Shown: positions 26,155 to 34,804, numbered from the stretch's first letter. The stretch: DNA of 51,417 nt from an uncultured Collinsella sp. (GCA_902494245.1 CABUSR010000012.1:1-51417), one strand, 5' to 3'. The notes: generated from the letters alone by a model not told the origin. Numbers and translations: made by a program.

Positions 26155-27357
26155 TTAGGCCTGGAACCAACGGGCGGTGTTGCGCTCGTCGAGGGCCTTG
26201 AGGGTAGCGGCGGGATCGGCAACCTTCTGCAGGAACATCATGGCTGCGATGGCGTACGGCTTGTAGCTGGCCTCCTTGTACATGCCCACGCGGTGCATGT
26301 CGAAGACGTCGGCGTTGACCTCGCCGTGCTCGCAGGAGACACCGGAGATGTCGGCGGGCAGCGGGTGCATAAAGATGGTGTCCTGGCCGTTGGCAGTCTT
26401 CTCCATGAGCTCAGTCGTGGAGCACCAGTCCTGATGGGTGGCGTTCTGGGCGAGCAGCTCCTTCTCGAGCGCAGCGATGCCGGCGTCGTCGCCCTCGGCG
26501 TACAGGTTGGTGCGCTTCTCCATGGCGGCAAACGGAGCCCAACTCTTGGGGATCACGATGTCGGCGCCCTCGAAGGCCTCGGCCATGGTGTTGACCTGCT
26601 TAAAGGTGGTGCCGGACTCGGCGGCATAGCCCTTGGCGCGCTCGACGACCTCGGGCATGAGGTCGTAGCCCTCGGGGTGAGCCAGGGTGACGTCCATGCC
26701 AAAGCGGGGCAGCAGGCTGATCAGCGACTGCGGGCAGGACAGCGGCTTGCCGTAAGAGGGCGAATAGGCCCAGGTGACGGCAACCTTCTTGCCCTTGAGG
26801 TTCTCGAGGCCGCCAAACTCGTTGATAAGGTAGAGCATGTCGGCAGAGGACTGCGTGGGATGATCGGAGTCGGACTGCAGGGAGATGAGCGTGGGACGGT
26901 GATCCAGAACGCCATCCTCGTAAGCCTGCTGGACAGACTCGGAGACCTCAGCCATGTAGGCGTCGCCCTTGCCGATGTACATGTCATCGCGGATGCCGAT
27001 GACGTCGGCCATGAAGGAGATCATGGTAGCGGTCTCGCGGACGGTCTCGCCGTGAGCGATCTGGGACTTCTTCTCGTCCAGGTCCTGCAGCTCAAGGCCG
27101 AGCAGGTTGGCGGCCTTAGAGAAGGAGAAGCGCGTACGGGTGGAGTTGTCGCGGAACAGCGAGACGGCCAGGCCCGAATCGAAGATCTTGGACGAAACGT
27201 TGTTCTCGCGCAGCTCGCGCAGAGCGTCGGCGACGATGTAGAGCGCCTTGAGCTCATCAGTGGTCTTATCCCAGGTGTGCAGGAAGTCGCTGCCGTACAT
27301 ACCCTTAAAGTCGAGGCCGTTCAGCTGCTCGACGAGCTCGGTAAACTTGGCGTCCAT
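26155..27357 (-). CDS. ygeW: YgeW-type carbamoyltransferase
   Basis: 400 residues. The carbamoyl-phosphate motif STRTR is at 72-76 and HPLPAD lies in the C-terminal part. The sequence SDSDHPTQSSADMLYL and its length fit YgeW rather than anabolic ornithine transcarbamoylase (about 310-330 residues). The natural acceptor is unsettled. It would run in the phosphorolysis direction, feeding arcC downstream. ATG 27357 follows AAAGGA; frame upstream to 27543 has no similarity. 200 bp separates it from ygeY. Confidence 0.9.
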   Translation of the reverse strand: MDAKFTELVEQLNGLDFKGMYGSDFLHTWDKTTDELKALYIVADALRELRENNVSSKIFDSGLAVSLFRDNSTRTRFSFSKAANLLGLELQDLDEKKSQIAHGETVRETATMISFMADVIGIRDDMYIGKGDAYMAEVSESVQQAYEDGVLDHRPTLISLQSDSDHPTQSSADMLYLINEFGGLENLKGKKVAVTWAYSPSYGKPLSCPQSLISLLPRFGMDVTLAHPEGYDLMPEVVERAKGYAAESGTTFKQVNTMAEAFEGADIVIPKSWAPFAAMEKRTNLYAEGDDAGIAALEKELLAQNATHQDWCSTTELMEKTANGQDTIFMHPLPADISGVSCEHGEVNADVFDMHRVGMYKEASYKPYAIAAMMFLQKVADPAATLKALDERNTARWFQA

Positions 27358-27511
27358 GGAAATGTCCTTTCTAAAGATGAAACGATCGCAATGAGTAGAT
27401 GTGCTCCGGCATGCGCGTGTGGCTAGAACATGCAGAGCACCATGACGAGGACCCGCTACCGTTGAGGAAGCATGGGAGATAACGACCGCGGGCCCCAAGT
27501 CAACAGGGGGT

Positions 27512-27536
27512 GCCGGGGGCATAAACTGTCCCCGGC
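27512..27536 (-). terminator. Hairpin between ygeY and ygeW
   Basis: GCCGGGG/CCCCGGC stem (27512-27518 with 27530-27536), 22 bp beyond the ygeY stop, no T-run. It may lower read-through or stabilise the upstream mRNA. Confidence 0.35.
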
Positions 27537-27558
27537 TCAACAAGATCGAGGAATGGGA

Positions 27559-28944
27559 CTAGTCGATCTTGTTGTTGGTCAGACCGGCGCGGAACACGGT
27601 GGCATCGCCATCGGCCTGGCTCGGATCGTAGAGGTTCAGGGCAGCCACATACATGGCGGCAGCGGTGACCAGGTCGTCCTTGTAGGTGACCTCGTTGGGA
27701 GCGTGAGCCTGAGACTCGGCACCCGGGCCAAAGCCGACGCAGGGGATGCCGTAGCGGCCCTGGATGGAAACGCAGTTCGTGGAGAAGGTCCACTTGTCGC
27801 ACAGCGGACGACCGGTGCGCTTGTCCATGCTGGGCTCGCAGCCGATGCGCTCGTCACCGAACATAGCCTTATGGGCGTCGACGAGGGCCTTGACGTGCGG
27901 AGCGGTCTCCTTGTTGATCCACGTGGGGAAGTAAGCCTCGGTCTCGTAGACCTCGCCGGTCCAGGACGGACGGTCGTACATGTACATGGAGACCTTCACG
28001 TCGTCGCCGTACTTCTTGGCTGCCGGCAGGTTACGGATCTCGTCCAGGCAGGACTCCCAGGTCTCACCGGCGGTCATGCGACGGTCGATGGAGATGGCGC
28101 AGGAGTCAGCGACAGCGCAACGGCTGGGGCTGGTGTAGAAGATCTGGCTGACGGTGCAGGTGCCGCGGCCCAGGAAGCGGGCGTCCTCGAAGTGCTCGGG
28201 GTTGTACTTGGGATCGAGCATCTTGACGAGGCCCTTGATGTCGGTCGACTCGTCGCAGCCGTTGTTGTTGAGAGCGCGAACGTCGGCGATGATGTCGGCC
28301 ATCTTGTAGATGGCATTGTCGCCGCGGTCGGGAGCAGAGCCGTGGCAGGAGGTGCCGTGAACGTCGACGCGGATCTCCATGCGGCCGCGGTGACCGCGAT
28401 AGATGCCGCCGTCGGTGGGCTCGGTGGAAATGACGAATTCGGGCTTAATGCCGTCCTTGTTGTAGATGTACTGCCAGCACATGCCGTCGCAGTCCTCTTC
28501 CTGGACGGTGCCGACGACCATGATCTTGTAGCCCTCGGGGATGAGGCCCATGTCCTTCATCATCTTGGCAGCGTAGGTAGCAGAAGCCATGCCACCCTCC
28601 TGGTCGGAGCCGCCACGGCCGTAGATGATCTCGTCGGTCTCGTAGCCCTCATAGGGATCGGCATCCCAGTTCTCGATGTTGCCGATGCCGACGGTGTCGA
28701 TGTGAGAGTCGATGGCGATAATCTTGTCGCCCTCGCCCATAAAGCCCATAACGTTGCCCAGGCCGTCGACCTTGACCTCGTCATAGCCAAGGCTCTCCAT
28801 CTCGGCCTTGATGCAAGCGACAACCTCGCCCTCCTCGCAGGACTCAGAGGGATGGCTGATCATAGCGCGCAGGAAGCGAGTCATATCAGCACGATGGGAC
28901 TCAGCAGCAGCCTTGATAGCGTCGAAATCGAGTTCTTTAGCCAT
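27559..28944 (-). CDS. ygeY: YgeY-family M20 metallohydrolase
   Basis: 461 residues. M20 dizinc features: AIDSHIDTVG, GRGGSDQEGGMAS, VGTVQEEDCDG and later CDKWTFSTN and CVGFGPGAESQAHAPNE. YgeY proteins are selenium-metabolism-linked hydrolases that cut an acyl-amino or ureido group; the substrate is not fixed. The gene starts 72 bp after ygeX and lies in the same transcript. Confidence 0.9.
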   Translation of the reverse strand: MAKELDFDAIKAAAESHRADMTRFLRAMISHPSESCEEGEVVACIKAEMESLGYDEVKVDGLGNVMGFMGEGDKIIAIDSHIDTVGIGNIENWDADPYEGYETDEIIYGRGGSDQEGGMASATYAAKMMKDMGLIPEGYKIMVVGTVQEEDCDGMCWQYIYNKDGIKPEFVISTEPTDGGIYRGHRGRMEIRVDVHGTSCHGSAPDRGDNAIYKMADIIADVRALNNNGCDESTDIKGLVKMLDPKYNPEHFEDARFLGRGTCTVSQIFYTSPSRCAVADSCAISIDRRMTAGETWESCLDEIRNLPAAKKYGDDVKVSMYMYDRPSWTGEVYETEAYFPTWINKETAPHVKALVDAHKAMFGDERIGCEPSMDKRTGRPLCDKWTFSTNCVSIQGRYGIPCVGFGPGAESQAHAPNEVTYKDDLVTAAAMYVAALNLYDPSQADGDATVFRAGLTNNKID

Positions 28945-29016
28945 TGTTCATAACCTTTCAAACGAAGGAATCTACCTGTGGGGTGGCGGAGCGATACCTA
29001 TTTACTCCGCCCAGTA

Positions 29017-30231
29017 TTAGCAAGTGGGGTATTCGCCTTCCCAGACGATGCGACGGTACTGATCGGGGTCCGTGTCACCTTCCGTGGAGAAGCAGAGCAC
29101 GGAGCTCGTCTTGTCCAGGCCGATGAGCTCCTTGAGCTCGGCGTACTCGGGATCGAGCATGAGGGTCTCGACCAGGCCGGTGGTCACTGCGCCGGACTCG
29201 CCGGAGATGACGCGCGGGTCGCCCTTCTCGGGGGCGCCCAGGGTGCGCATGCCGCGAGCGGTGACCCAGTCGGGGCAGGACACGAAAGCGGTAGCGTGGT
29301 TGCGCAGGATATCCCAGCCCAGGATGTTGGGCTCGCCACAGCACAGGCCGGCCATGATGGAGGGCATGTCGCCGTCCACGATGCGCGGGTCGCCGTCGCC
29401 GGCGGCAGCGCCCTTGTACAGGCAGGCGGCCGGAGCGCACTCGACCACGACAAAGGTGGGCGGGTTATCGGGATACAGGTTGGTGAAGTAGCCCACCACG
29501 GCGCCGGCCAGAGAGCCTACGCCAGCCTGGACAAAGACGTGCGTCGGGCGGTTGATGGCCATCTCGCGCAGCTGCTCGGCAGCCTCGGAAGCCATGGTGC
29601 CGTAGCCCTCCATGATCCAGGACGGGATCTTCTCGTAGCCCTCCCAGGCGGTGTCCTGAACGATAACGCCGCGCTCGCAGGCGTCGGCCTCGGCGGCGGC
29701 CATGCGCACGCACTCGTCGTAGTTGACCTCTTCGATGGTCACCGTGGCGCCCTCGGCGGCGATGTTGTCGAAGCGGGGCTTGGTGGAACCCTTGGGCATG
29801 TGCACGACGGCCTTCTGGCCCAGCTTGTTGGCAGCCCATGCCACGCCGCGGCCATGGTTGCCGTCGGTGGCGGTAAAGAAGGTGGCCTGGCCAAAGTCCT
29901 TGGCAAGCTGATCGGAGGTCAGGTAATCGAAGGTGCACTCGGCAACGTCCTTGCCGGTCTCGTCGGCAATGTAGTTGGCCATGGCAAACGAACCGCCCAG
30001 AACCTTAAAGGCGTTGAGGCCAAAGCGATAGCTCTCGTCCTTAACGCACAGGTTGGACAGGCCCAGGCGCGCGGCCTGACCATCCAGGCGGGCAAGCGGA
30101 GTGACGGTATATTGGGGGAACGACTGGTGGAAGGCGCGGGCCTTCTTCACGTGGTCAAGGCTCATGATTCCCAAGTGCTTGTCATCGCTCTTGGGCATCG
30201 TGTTGCCCGCCCACTGGATCTTATCGGCCAT
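29017..30231 (-). CDS. ygeX: Diaminopropionate ammonia-lyase
   Basis: 404-residue fold-type II PLP enzyme: 2,3-diaminopropionate gives pyruvate + 2 ammonia via 2-aminoacrylate. The PLP lysine is K76 in GLNAFKVLGG, with TDGNHGRGVAWAA and VFVQAGVGSLAGAVVGYF for substrate and phosphate binding. ATG 30231 follows AAGGAG. It is the first gene of the minus-strand operon, divergent from a YheO-type regulator, with two palindromic operators between. RidA (49003) would remove the aminoacrylate. Confidence 0.94.
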   Translation of the reverse strand: MADKIQWAGNTMPKSDDKHLGIMSLDHVKKARAFHQSFPQYTVTPLARLDGQAARLGLSNLCVKDESYRFGLNAFKVLGGSFAMANYIADETGKDVAECTFDYLTSDQLAKDFGQATFFTATDGNHGRGVAWAANKLGQKAVVHMPKGSTKPRFDNIAAEGATVTIEEVNYDECVRMAAAEADACERGVIVQDTAWEGYEKIPSWIMEGYGTMASEAAEQLREMAINRPTHVFVQAGVGSLAGAVVGYFTNLYPDNPPTFVVVECAPAACLYKGAAAGDGDPRIVDGDMPSIMAGLCCGEPNILGWDILRNHATAFVSCPDWVTARGMRTLGAPEKGDPRVISGESGAVTTGLVETLMLDPEYAELKELIGLDKTSSVLCFSTEGDTDPDQYRRIVWEGEYPTC

Positions 30232-30323
30232 ACGGTGAACTCCTTAAGTCCTCTCTTGCCGGCCCCCGCATACGCGTTTCAGCCCATTCCCATTCATGCG
30301 ACTGAACTTTTATGTGGATGCCA

Positions 30324-30338
30324 AACAAAAAGTTTGTT
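30324..30338. promoter_or_regulatory. Candidate operator 1 (AACAAA-type palindrome)
   Basis: AACAAAAAGTTTGTT, matching operator 2 at 13 of 15 bases, in the gap between ygeX and the divergent regulator. The two centres are 51 bp apart. Confidence 0.55.
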
Positions 30339-30374
30339 AGCACTGTTCTATCACACTTTTTGATTGGCAAACCT

Positions 30375-30389
30375 AACAAATTGTTTGTT
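30375..30389. promoter_or_regulatory. Candidate operator 2 (AACAAA-type palindrome)
   Basis: AACAAATTGTTTGTT. With operator 1 it gives the consensus AACAAAnnGTTTGTT, a plausible site for the regulator encoded at 30509. Confidence 0.55.
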
Positions 30390-30508
30390 GCCGCAATCGG
30401 TACCTTTTCGCCGCCGAACGGTCATGAATTGCCTTGTTGATGGATTTGTTTGCGGTCAAGTGTGGTTTATGGCAAAGTGTGCCCAAACTAATTTTTAGGA
30501 AGGCACCC

Positions 30509-31162
30509 ATGACCCCCGCACAGATTGAGTTTTACAAGCGCCTAGCACACGGCCTGGCGCTCCAATTTGGCCCCAACTGCGAAGTCGTCGTCCACGACCT
30601 AGAGACCGAGGACGTGGACCACTCCATCGTAGTGATCGAAAACGGCCACGTCAGCGGGCGCAAACTGGGTGACGGCCCCAGCCATATCGTGTTTGAGTCC
30701 ATGCACGAGGGCACCACCGACGTGCACGACCGCGAGCCATACCTCACCAAAACCACCGATGGCAAGCTGCTCAAGTCCTCTACCATCTTTATCCGCAACG
30801 ACGAGGGCAAGCCCGTCGGCATTTTGGGCATCAACTTTGACATTACGCTTATGAAGGCTTTTGAGCGTTCGCTCGACGCCTTTACCGGCACCGGCGGCAC
30901 GGGCTATACCGAGCCCGAGCCCATTACCAAGAACATCGGCGACCTGCTCGAGGACCTGCTGCACGAGTGCGAGCAGTTTGTGGGCAAGCCCGCGGCACTC
31001 ATGACCAAAGACGAGCGCATTCGTGCCATTGGCTACCTCGACCGTCGCGGCGCCTTCCTCATTTCCAAGTCGAGCGAACGTGCCTGCGAGTTCTTTGGCA
31101 TCTCCAAGTACAGCTTCTATAGCTACCTCAATGAGGCCAAGGCGGCGGCCGGCGACAAGTAG
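30509..31162 (+). CDS. YheO/DauR-type PAS-helix-turn-helix regulator
   Basis: 217 residues. The N-terminal YheO-like PAS domain has ALQFGPNCEVVVHDLE, DHSIVVIENGHVSGR and VGILGINFD; the C-terminal helix-turn-helix has RIRAIGYLDRRGAFLISKSSERACEFFGISKYSFYSYL. Such regulators sense small metabolites and often control adjacent catabolic genes. ATG 30509 follows AGGAAGG; the frame upstream to 30434 has no support. It is divergent from ygeX-ygeY-ygeW-arcC, with two matched palindromes between. A second YheO-type gene stands at 48106 before the other half of the cluster. Confidence 0.88.
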   Translation: MTPAQIEFYKRLAHGLALQFGPNCEVVVHDLETEDVDHSIVVIENGHVSGRKLGDGPSHIVFESMHEGTTDVHDREPYLTKTTDGKLLKSSTIFIRNDEGKPVGILGINFDITLMKAFERSLDAFTGTGGTGYTEPEPITKNIGDLLEDLLHECEQFVGKPAALMTKDERIRAIGYLDRRGAFLISKSSERACEFFGISKYSFYSYLNEAKAAAGDK

Positions 31163-31286
31163 GCACTCGCCTGGATTGCCCCTCCCCTTTTGGGTGCGAG
31201 TTCTGGAATGCACGAATCCGAGAGTCGGCCGCAAGGCAAGTTCCATATAATCGATGAATGCGAATATTTCGAAAGGATGGAACAAG

Positions 31287-32291
31287 ATGGGGTCGAGCAA
31301 CGCATCACGCAACGGCCGCGGAGGCACCGTTTCTGGCGCCAGGCATGCGAAACGCGCGTTTCACGAGGGCGAAGACGATCTGTTTGCGTTGAGCCTCGAC
31401 GACGTGATGAGCGACCGCCCTTGGACCGCCGAGGAACTCATGGGCGGCGGAGCTCGCCCAACAAGTGCAAAGCCCGCACCTTCCGCCACGCCCGCGCCGG
31501 CATCCGTGCCCGCGGACGACTTTGCCACCCGTCCTATCGTGCAGACGACGCGTAAAGCCGCCCCTGCACCCCGTCCTGCTAGCGATCCGTCCGAGACGGC
31601 GGCATTTCTCGCTGCAGCGGCACAGCGCCCCACGGCAGACAGCACGATTCGCCACGCTGCCCCGCAGCAGTCGGCATACACGGCTCCCGAGCCCGAGCTC
31701 GAGCCGCCTGTCATGGATCTGGATGATCTTTCCAACCGCCAGTTTGCCTTTGATTCCTGGGCCGCGGCAGATCTGGACGAGACCTCGGGCGGCATGCCGG
31801 CGCTCGACATTCCGGTAAACCCCCTGGTTGCGGCTGCCGAGAAACGCGACTCCGCATACGGCAACACCGCAGCATACGCCAACCGCCCGAGCGAACAGCC
31901 TCGCGCACGCCGTATCGAAACCGAGGATTACGGCCAAACGTCGAGGGGCTATTCTCGCGACCCGTTTGCCGCCACGCCCGCTCCCGATTACAACCAAGCG
32001 AGCGTAAAGGCAGCCTCGGCATCGTCGTATACCCACGGCACCGACGATAGGCGCACTGCCGATTACCGCGCCGAAGAAGAGCCACCGCGCTTTTCGGAGT
32101 TTTCGCAGGCGGCAAAGGTTGTCTTTATCGCCATCATCATCGCTCTGCTCGGCGTGATCGCGTTTGAGGGATTCCAGCTGTTCCGCGGCCCCACCGCGTC
32201 CGAATCGGCAACGCAGCAAAAAGAGGACGACAACCAGTACCTGGACATCAACACCCTCAAGGGCGACCCTAACGACGGAGACGACGAGTAG
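31287..32291 (+). CDS. Tail-anchored low-complexity membrane protein
   Basis: 334 residues, not recognised. An N-terminal Gly/Ser/Arg stretch and FHEGEDDLFALSLDDVMSDRPWTAEELM precede a long Ala/Pro/Ser-rich unstructured part with several acidic patches. One hydrophobic segment lies near the end (about 275-299, AAKVVFIAIIIALLGVIAF) and a 35-residue acidic tail follows. Topology would put the long N-terminus in the cytoplasm. ATG 31287 follows AAAGGATGG; 31254 is an alternative without a ribosome site. TATAAT at 31246-31251 may be its -10. It looks like a conserved coriobacterial envelope protein, but no function can be assigned. Confidence 0.7.
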   Translation: MGSSNASRNGRGGTVSGARHAKRAFHEGEDDLFALSLDDVMSDRPWTAEELMGGGARPTSAKPAPSATPAPASVPADDFATRPIVQTTRKAAPAPRPASDPSETAAFLAAAAQRPTADSTIRHAAPQQSAYTAPEPELEPPVMDLDDLSNRQFAFDSWAAADLDETSGGMPALDIPVNPLVAAAEKRDSAYGNTAAYANRPSEQPRARRIETEDYGQTSRGYSRDPFAATPAPDYNQASVKAASASSYTHGTDDRRTADYRAEEEPPRFSEFSQAAKVVFIAIIIALLGVIAFEGFQLFRGPTASESATQQKEDDNQYLDINTLKGDPNDGDDE

Positions 32292-32360
32292 CGAGGGTTA
32301 GGGACGGCTGAAGCGTCCACATGCAACACCAGCTTCTACGTGCTGTTTTGTCATCCGGTT

Positions 32361-32445
32361 ACACTTTTCCGGATGTTGAGACCGTCAGATTCGACACTTT
32401 TCCGTACTTTCTTACGGCCGATTTCGACACTTTTCCGGATGTTGG
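32361..32445 (+). repeat. 33-bp-period direct repeat
   Basis: ACACTTTTCCG starts at 32361, 32394 and 32427, exactly 33 bp apart. Copies 1 and 3 continue with GATGTTG; copies 1 and 2 end in GATT(T)CG. The first is inside a CATCCGG...CCGGATG hairpin, the second next to CCGTA...TACGG. It could be a decayed IS21-type terminal repeat or protein sites; it is too short for CRISPR. Confidence 0.6.
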
Positions 32446-32500
32446 CCGAATAATCGCCGCGCAATCAAGCGTCGCTTGCACGTCATTTCGCAGGCGGCGC

Positions 32501-32530
32501 TTGATTTCTGTCCGCGCGCGCTGATAGACT
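32501..32530 (+). promoter_or_regulatory. Candidate promoter for the 32656 gene
   Basis: TTGATT (32501-32506), an 18-bp spacer and TAGACT (32525-32530) with a preceding TGA. A transcript would have a leader of about 120 nt. Confidence 0.5.
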
Positions 32531-32655
32531 CCATCGTGCCCGCAAGGAGTGGGCGCGTTTTATCCAGAGTCGGGGTAGAGAGTTGGCTCCACGATCCCGA
32601 CGCCAACCGGCCAAGAGGCACGGTGGCCCTGCCAACATCGATGAAAGGAGTCCGT
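32531..32655 (+). other. Structured 5' leader of an unknown gene
   Basis: Contains GTCGGG (near 32569) pairing with CCCGAC (near 32599), a GCCC/GGGC hairpin near 32540-32552 and GGCC-rich pairing near 32610-32632, then AAAGGAG and the start codon. It does not match a known riboswitch by eye. The 364-bp gap 32292-32655 has no other gene. Confidence 0.3.
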
Positions 32656-33078
32656 ATGGACAATTTCTCCGTGCGCAGTGAGCGCAATTTCCACAACCTG
32701 GCATCCAAACCAAAACGAATGCATCTTCTGGACGAGCCGAATGGCTACGCCTCGACCATGGTCAAGAGCAGCCTCTCCCACCAGATGCGCTTTACGGTAC
32801 AGAAGCTCGAGGAAGAGCTCTGCGCCGCCGGCAATCCACATGTGCTGCAGATCAAGCTGCTTGGAGACGATTCGCGCGAGCCGTCTAGCTGGAAGTTCTT
32901 CGCCGACGGCAAGTGCGTTGCGGACGGATCCGGCGCCTTTGCCCGCGAGTGCTTCTGCGAGGGAGCCGAGGCATTCCTGGACCTGTGCCGCGGCGCCGTG
33001 CGCGCGGCCGAGCTGCGCCAATGGAGCCAGAGGGAGCACGAGCTGCTGAGTGCCGTGCGCGGGATTGCGATGGTGTAG
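32656..33078 (+). CDS. Hypothetical protein, 140 residues
   Basis: Not recognised. It starts MDNFSVRSERNFHNLASKPK and is a mixed alpha/beta soluble protein without membrane segments or signal peptide. KKLEEELCAAG-like and FARECFCEGAEAFLDLCRGAVRAAEL helices contain several cysteines (four or five in all) but no clear metal motif. ATG 32656 follows AAAGGAG at 5 bases, which decides the start over the longer frame from 32476. It has its own promoter candidate and a structured leader. It could be a regulatory or stress protein; no function is proposed. Confidence 0.65.
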   Translation: MDNFSVRSERNFHNLASKPKRMHLLDEPNGYASTMVKSSLSHQMRFTVQKLEEELCAAGNPHVLQIKLLGDDSREPSSWKFFADGKCVADGSGAFARECFCEGAEAFLDLCRGAVRAAELRQWSQREHELLSAVRGIAMV

Positions 33079-33188
33079 GCAGACAGACCAGGCAGCTCGT
33101 CATACTGGTTGACGCTTTGATTCAAACAGCATGGTGGAGCCGCGCTTACAGCTCCGCCATGCCAAACCGAATGGCGTTCTCAAAAGGC

Positions 33189-33923
33189 CTACCTCCCCTC
33201 CGCCTTCAGCTTCAGCAGCAAGTCACCCAGCTCGGGGCACTTGCTAGAAAGGCGCGTCTGAGCTCGCTCGCCCATCCCCCACCGCTGGCGGATCTCCTGG
33301 GCGTGCGGACTCACTCGATAGTCCCCGTCCATCATCTGCTTGAGCAGCTTGGCGGTCACGCGCGCATCGGCTAGGGCGCTGTGGGCATGGCCCGTCGACT
33401 CGTCAAACTCGATGCCAAACCACGTCGCCGCGTCGCCCAACGAGACGTGCCCATGGCTGCCAACGTCCATGATCGAGGTGTAAAACGCCTGCAAGTCGGC
33501 CCAGTCCGTAGGAAATGAGGAAAGGTCGATGCGCTTTGCCTGGCACTCGGTCAAAAGCTGTCGGCGGTCCGCCCCGCTCCAGCAAACCACCTGAGCGGAG
33601 TAGCGACCGATCCAATCGCCGAGCCTTTTAATCACCACGTAGAGCGGATCGGCCATCGCAGTGTCCACGGCCGATATCCCCGTGAGCTCGCGGACGGGAT
33701 ACGCAACACCTTCGGCATATTCCGTCTGCACAAACTGCGAGAACTCGCCCATCACGTTGCCGCGGTAATCGAGCTTGACGGCGCCGACCTCGATAATCTC
33801 ATTGCGCAACCCACGGCGCTGGCGCTGCTTTGGCACCGGAGCGAACTCAAAGTCGAGCACGATCTGGCGCGCAAAGTTCGTCGTATCGATAGCCGACACA
33901 CCCGGCGTCTTTTTGTCTGGCAC
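33189..33923 (-). CDS. DEDDh 3'-5' exonuclease (DnaQ/ERI-1 type)
   Basis: 244 residues. All five catalytic residues of a DEDDh exonuclease are visible: D24 and E26 (VLDFEF), D119 (SGADRRQL), H181 and D186 (HSALADA). The start FARQIVLDFEF and the RNEIIEVGAVKLD stretch resemble ERI-1-like/sporulation-inhibitor KapD-type nucleases more than Pol III epsilon. The substrate (RNA or DNA 3' ends) is not defined. The start is GTG 33923, with AGAAAGG upstream; the longer frame to 34031 has no ribosome site. Confidence 0.82.
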   Translation of the reverse strand: MPDKKTPGVSAIDTTNFARQIVLDFEFAPVPKQRQRRGLRNEIIEVGAVKLDYRGNVMGEFSQFVQTEYAEGVAYPVRELTGISAVDTAMADPLYVVIKRLGDWIGRYSAQVVCWSGADRRQLLTECQAKRIDLSSFPTDWADLQAFYTSIMDVGSHGHVSLGDAATWFGIEFDESTGHAHSALADARVTAKLLKQMMDGDYRVSPHAQEIRQRWGMGERAQTRLSSKCPELGDLLLKLKAEGR

Positions 33924-34181
33924 GGTCAGGGCCTTTCTCCGTCGCCTGCCGCCTGCTACATAGGCGGCTACATTGCCGTAAGGATAGGCGCTCGTGCGGA
34001 CATGAAATCGCCCAGCGCGGCCACCCGGCACCCTTGCGTAAAGCCGCGCTTTGAGATGGCCACGTCGCTGTTATTAGCGAACATATATTCGTATTTATGA
34101 CTGCAGTTTGATAGACTGGTTATTGTTGACGGCAGTTCCATGTGCCGGGCAGCGCCCTCCATGCGACGGGAGGTGATGCCC

Positions 34182-34307
34182 ATGACCGATCTGACTGATT
34201 TCGTGAAGCTCCTGACCGCTTTGGTCTCGCTCCTCACGGCGCTTATCGGGCTTACCGAGGCACTCAAGCAGCGTACGAAGCAGAAAAAGAGGGGTCGACG
34301 CCACTAA
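34182..34307 (+). CDS. 41-residue hydrophobic/basic peptide (toxin-like)
   Basis: The frame MTDLTDFVKLLTALVSLLTA...KQKKRGRRH gives one amphipathic or membrane helix (about 7-27) and a strongly basic tail. ATG 34182 follows GGGAGG at 8 bases. Size, helix and basic end resemble type I toxin peptides and small holin-like toxins, but no family is identified. TGATAGACT upstream (to 34117) may be an extended -10. A GGGGTC/GACCCC stem covers the stop codon. No antitoxin RNA is evident. Confidence 0.5.
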   Translation: MTDLTDFVKLLTALVSLLTALIGLTEALKQRTKQKKRGRRH

Positions 34308-34472
34308 GGCATTGACCCCTTAATCGAAGTAACGGCGCTGCCCAGCTATCACCCTTGGGCTGCCGTCGACTTTATTCTACCCACGGTTGCCAGGTTTAAC
34401 AAATGAATTTTCAGTAATGGAGCCTCGGAGCTCGCTCGCTCAACCACCTGGCCATCGGATTAGCCGGATTCT

Positions 34473-34800
34473 GGGACACGCCTTCCGTCCCAGGCCTCTA
34501 CCGGAAAATGTGTCCCACCCTGAGGCTCGTCCGGGACACGGTTTCCGTTTGAAGCCCCGATGGGAAAGCGTGTCCCGTTCCGAGAGCTCATTCCGGGATG
34601 CAGTTTCCGCTGGAGATGCCACCAGGAAAGCGTATCCCGTTTTGGAGCCAAACTCCGGGTCGTAGTTTCCGCCTGAGTGCCGATCCGGAAACAGCATCCC
34701 ATTCTGAAGCCGAAATCTGGAACGCACTTTCCGCCAAAGGTCGCAAAAGGAAAGCACATCCCATTCCCAGCATCAAATCAGGACGCGCTTCATTATCCCC
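34473..34800. repeat. Array A of alternating 15-bp motifs
   Basis: Five units start at 34473, 34533, 34595, 34657 and 34719 (period 60-62 bp), plus a decayed sixth at 34781. Each unit has GGGAYRCRNTTTCCG, a gap of about 14 bp, its inverted copy CGGAAANNGYRTCCC, and a gap of about 17 bp. The array ends 5 bp from the stop codon of the ATPase gene. The 497-bp gap 34308-34804 has no supported gene; frames through the array are by-products of the repeat. Confidence 0.9.
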
Positions 34801-34804
34801 GCCC

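Noticed and set aside
31240..31282. GTTCCAT/ATGGAAC stem hiding the ribosome site of the tail-anchored protein gene
   Set aside because: The 5' arm overlaps the TATAAT -10 box, so it would not be in the transcript.
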